Of a DNA stretch of 64,000 nucleotides, positions 60,990 through 64,000 are shown piece by piece. Numbering within the stretch: position 1 is the stretch's first letter; each line of letters begins with the position of its first letter. Origin of the DNA: Suilimivivens sp963650485 (GTDB taxonomy: Bacteria > Bacillota > Clostridia > Lachnospirales > Lachnospiraceae); NCBI GenBank assembly GCA_963650485.1, contig CAVJLN010000001.1, positions 1-64,000 on the forward strand. The letters run 5' to 3'. The position numbers and the translations under genes are program-made. The notes below the pieces were generated by a model, which did not search any database, was not told where the DNA came from, and worked only from the letters and a program-made list of their open reading frames with translations.

Positions 60990-62096
60990 CTATTTTTTCC
61001 CTTTGATAAAATCTGGAATGATAATCGGCTTTAAAGGGATGTTGGATTCCAGTGGCTTCGGAGGAAGAAGGGAAGGCGTTGCCGGAACTTTATCCAAAGG
61101 AACAGAATACTTTGGCAGAATAGAAGGATGTTCCTTTGCAGTGGGAGTGGAAAAACCGGTCGCAATCAGAGTAACGGCAATGTCATCCGGATTTTCATCT
61201 GTTGAGACGGTTCCCCATATAATGTCAGCATTATTACCAACAATTTCCTGCACATAACTGATTGCAGTGTTCAACTCTACGAGGTTTAATCCTGCACTGC
61301 AGTTGATTAATACGTGGGACGCACCTTGCAGGTCGGTTTCTAAAAGAGGAGAATTGATTGCTTCTTTCATGGCATCCATAATAGCATTACGATCATTCAC
61401 ATGGCTAATGCCAATGTGCCCCAATCCCTTATGACCGAGAACGGATTTCAGGTCATTGAAATCCAGATTAATTAATCCACAATTATTAATGATGTTAGTA
61501 ATCGCTTCTATCGTATTTTTTAGTACGGAATCTGCAAGTTCAAAAGCTTCCGCTACCGTCAGATTTTTATCGGTATTTGTAAAAAGCCGGTTGTTTGGAA
61601 TGACGAAGAGAGTGTCGATTTGTTCGGTTAATTTTTCAATTCCTGCTTCTGCAGATTTTTCCTTCTTGCAGCCTTCGAAGGAAAAAGGTTTTGTTACGAC
61701 GGCAATGGATAAAATGTTCATTTCCTTGCATAAACGAGCTATAACAGGAGTGGCACCGGTACCGGTTCCACCACCCATGCCAGCGGTCAGAATAGCCATG
61801 TTGCACCCACTGAGGATCGATTTAATAGCGTCTTCACTTTCTTCGGCGGAAGCACAGCCGATTTCCGGATTGCCGCCGGCACCGAAGCCGCCGGTAAGCT
61901 TTGGACCAATTGTCAGAGTTTGTGCTGCCTGGGAATTGTTTAAGACCATTTGATCTGTATTGATTGCTACGTATTCCAGTGAGTCAGAACAAGTATTGCT
62001 GTTTAACATACGATTCACTGCATTGTTTCCTCCGCCTCCAATACCGATCACCAGAATCTTTGGATTGATTGTACTTGTGTTTTTGACCTCAATCAT
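60990..62096 (-). CDS. FtsZ-family GTPase outside the division cluster (probable paralogue)
   Basis: 368 residues. GTP-binding: GIGGGGNNAVNRML, tubulin signature GGGTGTG (108-114), TKPFSFEG; T7 loop NLDFND (210-215) with the catalytic acids intact. C-terminal tail IIIPDFIKGKK resembles the FtsZ peptide that binds SepF/FtsA. Filament-forming GTPase activity is expected. It is more divergent than a normal FtsZ (IPNNRLFTNTDKNLTVAEAF, TEAITNIINNCGLI-like helix) and is flanked by MATE and XRE/ImmA genes, not by ftsA/ftsQ/sigE. So it is probably a second copy with a special role. It has its own promoter, divergent from the XRE operon. Confidence 0.8.
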   Translation of the reverse strand: MIEVKNTSTINPKILVIGIGGGGNNAVNRMLNSNTCSDSLEYVAINTDQMVLNNSQAAQTLTIGPKLTGGFGAGGNPEIGCASAEESEDAIKSILSGCNMAILTAGMGGGTGTGATPVIARLCKEMNILSIAVVTKPFSFEGCKKEKSAEAGIEKLTEQIDTLFVIPNNRLFTNTDKNLTVAEAFELADSVLKNTIEAITNIINNCGLINLDFNDLKSVLGHKGLGHIGISHVNDRNAIMDAMKEAINSPLLETDLQGASHVLINCSAGLNLVELNTAISYVQEIVGNNADIIWGTVSTDENPDDIAVTLIATGFSTPTAKEHPSILPKYSVPLDKVPATPSLLPPKPLESNIPLKPIIIPDFIKGKK

Positions 62097-62160
62097 AGTA
62101 ATCTTAATCTCCTTTGAAATGTCTTTTTTGAACTTTTATTGTGCACTCATGCAAAACAAT

Positions 62161-62278
62161 ATTTGCATAAATGCAAATTTATAAATAAGTTATACAGGAC
62201 ATCTGATGATGTGTCAATATAAAAATCGCAAAAATGCAAGATTAATATGTTGCGATAATGCGAAAAAAGTTTTATAAT
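62161..62278. promoter_or_regulatory. Shared control region of the FtsZ-like gene and XRE operon
   Basis: Minus promoter: TTGACA (62217-62212), 17 bp, TATAAC (62194-62189). Plus promoter: TTGCGA (62250-62255), 17 bp, TATAAT (62273-62278). The perfect palindrome ATTTGCAT-AA-ATGCAAAT (62161-62178) lies just downstream of the FtsZ-side start. The inverted repeat ATCGCAA / TTGCGAT (62225-62231, 62250-62256) brackets the XRE -35. AATGC(A/G)A half-sites recur at 62170, 62233 and 62258. Confidence 0.7.
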
Positions 62279-62348
62279 GTGCCTGTAATCAGATATGATT
62301 TGCAGGGTAGAAGATTTTGCTTAATGGTTGAATATGAGGAATGGGAAG

Positions 62349-62735
62349 ATGGAATTAGGTGAACGAATTAAGAAAAGAAGAAAAGAATTAGGAATCAGCG
62401 TGGACTTTGTTGCCAAAGAACTGGGGGTTTCAGTATCTACCGTATATCGTTACGAGGATTCCAGTATTGAAAAGATTCCGGTTCATGTATTTGACAGTCT
62501 ATGTCGTATCCTGCAGACAACGCCAACCAGATTAATGGGAAATGAGGTAGATGAAGATACGATATTGCCGGAAAACTTCGGAAGCCCACAGGAAGCAATG
62601 GAATTTATCTTGAAATTACCGACCCTCGCAGCCTATGGAGGCTATGATCTGGATAAGTTGGATGATAGGAAAATCATGGAATTTGCCAATGAAATTTTGC
62701 AGCAGTTGAAACTGGTTAGTTATAAATATAAGTGA
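62349..62735 (+). CDS. XRE-family (Cro/CI) transcriptional regulator
   Basis: 128 residues from ATG 62349 (AATGGGAAG upstream; the frame starts earlier at 62328). The HTH (residues 4-60) reads GERIKKRRKELGISVDFVAK then ELGVSVSTVYRYEDSSIEKI. The C-terminal helical part (DLDKLDDRKIMEFANEILQQ) probably dimerises. Such regulators paired with ImmA/IrrE proteases are cleaved on a stress or mobile-element signal. It is the first gene of a four-gene operon and faces the FtsZ-like gene. Confidence 0.88.
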   Translation: MELGERIKKRRKELGISVDFVAKELGVSVSTVYRYEDSSIEKIPVHVFDSLCRILQTTPTRLMGNEVDEDTILPENFGSPQEAMEFILKLPTLAAYGGYDLDKLDDRKIMEFANEILQQLKLVSYKYK

Positions 62736-62747
62736 TGGGAATAGAAA

Positions 62748-63176
62748 ATGCGGACAAGAGAGGATATTATACGGTACGCACGTGAATTGCGGAGAGAATA
62801 TCATACGCAAAATCCATATAAACTGGCAGAGCATTTTGGAATCCGGGTGGTGGATGGGTTTCACACAGATGTGTCACGGAAAGCGTTTACTGTTAAAATG
62901 GAAACTTATCCAACCATGATTATGTTGAATGCAGCGTATGATAAAAAGTCAAGAATGGTATTATGTGCACACGAACTGGGACATGCTTTGCTGCATGAAG
63001 AAGGGATGAATCATTTCTCAGTTAACGAAAAGAATGTATTTACCAATACAGAATATGAAGCAAATTTATTTGCGGTAAGTTTGTTATTTGATGATGACCA
63101 GTTCAATATGCCGATTTCGGAAATGTCGAACTATATTTTAAAGAGTATACTGGATTGGAATATCAGGGAGAAGTAA
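62748..63176 (+). CDS. ImmA/IrrE-family zinc metallopeptidase
   Basis: 142 residues. Zinc-binding HELGHALLHEEG with the third ligand in NTEYEANLFAVSLL. Expected to cleave the XRE repressor encoded 12 bp upstream, as ImmA cleaves ImmR and IrrE cleaves DdrO. Cytoplasmic. Ribosome site GATGGGAATAG is weak. Followed one base after its stop by a 48-codon gene. Confidence 0.88.
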   Translation: MRTREDIIRYARELRREYHTQNPYKLAEHFGIRVVDGFHTDVSRKAFTVKMETYPTMIMLNAAYDKKSRMVLCAHELGHALLHEEGMNHFSVNEKNVFTNTEYEANLFAVSLLFDDDQFNMPISEMSNYILKSILDWNIREK

Positions 63177-63177
63177 A

Positions 63178-63324
63178 ATGGGGTATTTGGAGGAAGATCT
63201 TGAGAAAATTTCGAAAGAAGCATTCTGGGAACTGGTGAAATTTAAATATCCCACGCATCAGATTGTTTTTTGTACAGAACGGGCGCTTGAAACCATACAC
63301 TATGAAGGGAGTGAGGTACTATGA
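63178..63324 (+). CDS. Small protein of unknown function (48 aa) in the XRE/ImmA operon
   Basis: ATG 63178 to TGA 63322-63324. Begins MGYLEEDLEKISKEAFWELV and ends FCTERALETIHYEGSEVL. Acidic, one Cys, no membrane segment. The start ATG lies one base after the ImmA stop, and the stop overlaps the next ATG (ATGA), so translation is coupled on both sides. This position makes it very probably a real gene. Not recognised; function unknown. Confidence 0.7.
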   Translation: MGYLEEDLEKISKEAFWELVKFKYPTHQIVFCTERALETIHYEGSEVL

Positions 63325-63791
63325 AGAATAAATATTTCCCAGAGGAGCAAATAGAAGAGAGCGACCTTTATTTTGTGTGCTATATGATTGAGCGGGTGGC
63401 GAGACATCTCAAGCAGAAAAACCAATATGTGGTCAATGCGATAGGAAAAGAGGAATTGTACCATCTGTTAAGCTGCGCGAATGTTTTGCACTGTGAGAAT
63501 CCGTTAAAGGTTGAGGAGGATTGGATTCACGATTATCATCTGGTTTCCGGAGATGTAGATGTTACGGATGTGGATAAAGAACTGGCAACGGTCGTTCCAA
63601 GTGCCTTGCAGATGGGAAAGGTATATCAGAGATTGATTACAATGACGATGCATCTGGATGAAACAGAGGTGGATGGAATTATAAAGGTGTATAATAATCC
63701 AATCTGTGATGTGATAGATAATTATAATTGTAGTGCATTTTACGAGCCGTCTTATGTGATTGCAAGAGCATATCAGAATGGTGGATTTTAG
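63321..63791 (+). CDS. Protein of unknown function (156 aa) in the XRE/ImmA operon
   Basis: Begins MKNKYFPEEQIEESDLYFVC and continues YMIERVARHLKQKNQYVVNA with the helix ELYHLLSCANVLHCENPL, then HDYHLVSGDVDVTDVDKELA, ending YVIARAYQNGGF. Soluble, acidic, two Cys in the LSCANVLHC segment. It starts within the stop of the 48-codon gene. I do not recognise the family; the first half loosely recalls the small DUF3791 proteins often paired with DUF3990. Co-occurrence with XRE and ImmA/IrrE suggests a toxin-antitoxin or stress module, which is inference. Confidence 0.7.
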   Translation: MKNKYFPEEQIEESDLYFVCYMIERVARHLKQKNQYVVNAIGKEELYHLLSCANVLHCENPLKVEEDWIHDYHLVSGDVDVTDVDKELATVVPSALQMGKVYQRLITMTMHLDETEVDGIIKVYNNPICDVIDNYNCSAFYEPSYVIARAYQNGGF

Positions 63792-63795
63792 TTGC

Positions 63796-63832
63796 CATGC
63801 ATATGAGAAAATGATCCAGTGGATCATTTTGA
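63796..63832 (+). repeat. Repeat module CATGCATATGAGAAAA with hairpin
   Basis: CATGCATATGAGAAAA (63796-63811) followed by ATGATCCA-G-TGGATCAT and TTTT: same module and orientation as at 8041-8078. Immediately after the operon's stop codon, it probably acts as its terminator. Confidence 0.75.
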
Positions 63833-63860
63833 AGTTTAGACAGAATAAGGAGTATACATC

Positions 63861-64000
63861 ATGGTTCATTTATTATTAGTAATCATTTATTTGGCATTTA
63901 TCAGCCTGGGGCTGCCGGATGCGCTGTTGGGAGCAGCGTGGCCGTCCATGTATCCGCAGTTTGATGTACCGGTATCCTACGCAGGGATTATTTCGATGAT
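63861..64000 (+). CDS. MFS transporter, N-terminal fragment (runs off window)
   Basis: ATG 63861 with AAGGAG upstream; open to the window end (46 codons). VHLLLVIIYLAFISLGLPDA then LLGAAWPSMYPQFDVPVSYA is a typical first helix and loop of an MFS permease ('GLPD..LG.AWP' is seen in Fuc/fucose-permease-like carriers). Substrate cannot be read. Confidence 0.7.
   Translation, partial: MVHLLLVIIYLAFISLGLPDALLGAAWPSMYPQFDVPVSYAGIISM

Overview
The window reads as a chromosomal segment of a gut-type Clostridia, most likely a Lachnospiraceae (Roseburia/Blautia-like). The basis is a moderate-GC genome with strong AGGAGG ribosome sites, a long-form pyrophosphate-dependent phosphofructokinase, glycan-utilisation clusters with LacI, AraC and PRD regulators, GPH and ABC sugar importers, and typical clostridial DUF families. 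The genus is inference. No rRNA, tRNA or CRISPR array was recognised. One 91-base assembly gap lies at 38404-38494.

Layout. 1-5052: end of a TetR-type regulator, a decayed hydrolase gene, a DUF3737 gene with a PatB-type C-S lyase, and a LysR/YeiH divergent pair. 5063-13157: ABC-F ATPase, S1-domain protein, HAD phosphatase, CPBP protease, TIM-barrel epimerase-like protein, rarA, LexA-type boxes in front of a truncated DNA-metabolism gene, and a histidine-less HPr-like protein. 13158-17293: a nuclease-helicase fusion of the DinG/XPD type and a GH13 enzyme. 17497-20953: GPH symporter, GH43-like enzyme and AraC regulator. 21004-29386: ECF S component, heterodimeric ABC exporter, orphan MetQ lipoprotein, small membrane protein and D,D-carboxypeptidase. 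29405-37101: a complete sucrose/fructan operon (LacI regulator with two matching operators, ABC importer, esterase, GH32, ROK fructokinase). 37379-41604: copper operon csoR-copA-copZ with a very unusual leader. 41875-44207: CIRCE-controlled Hsp20, a DnaJ-like protein and a Fur-family regulator. 44241-49915: cytosolic hybrid histidine kinase, PFP and an acetyltransferase. 49994-59389: PRD regulator, PTS IIB and IIA without IIC, carboxylesterase, MFS carrier, solute-binding lipoprotein and CocE-type hydrolase. 59511-64000: MATE exporter, an FtsZ homologue outside the division cluster, facing an XRE/ImmA-IrrE operon with two unknown genes, then the start of an MFS gene.

Three signals stand out. 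(1) Between a textbook CsoR operator/promoter and csoR lie eight tandem 51-bp units in strict register (plus a degenerate ninth). Each carries TACCC and, 23 bp later, GGGTAT or a near version; the arms are conserved while the spacers drift. (2) A stand-alone FtsZ homologue is divergent from an XRE/ImmA-IrrE operon, with a perfect palindrome just downstream of its predicted start of transcription and related half-sites near the XRE promoter. (3) A family of palindromic intergenic elements has ends TGTAACTATTCAGA/TCTGAATAGTTACA. Several sit at the 3' ends of genes, and their sequence supplies the stop codon of the neighbouring gene.
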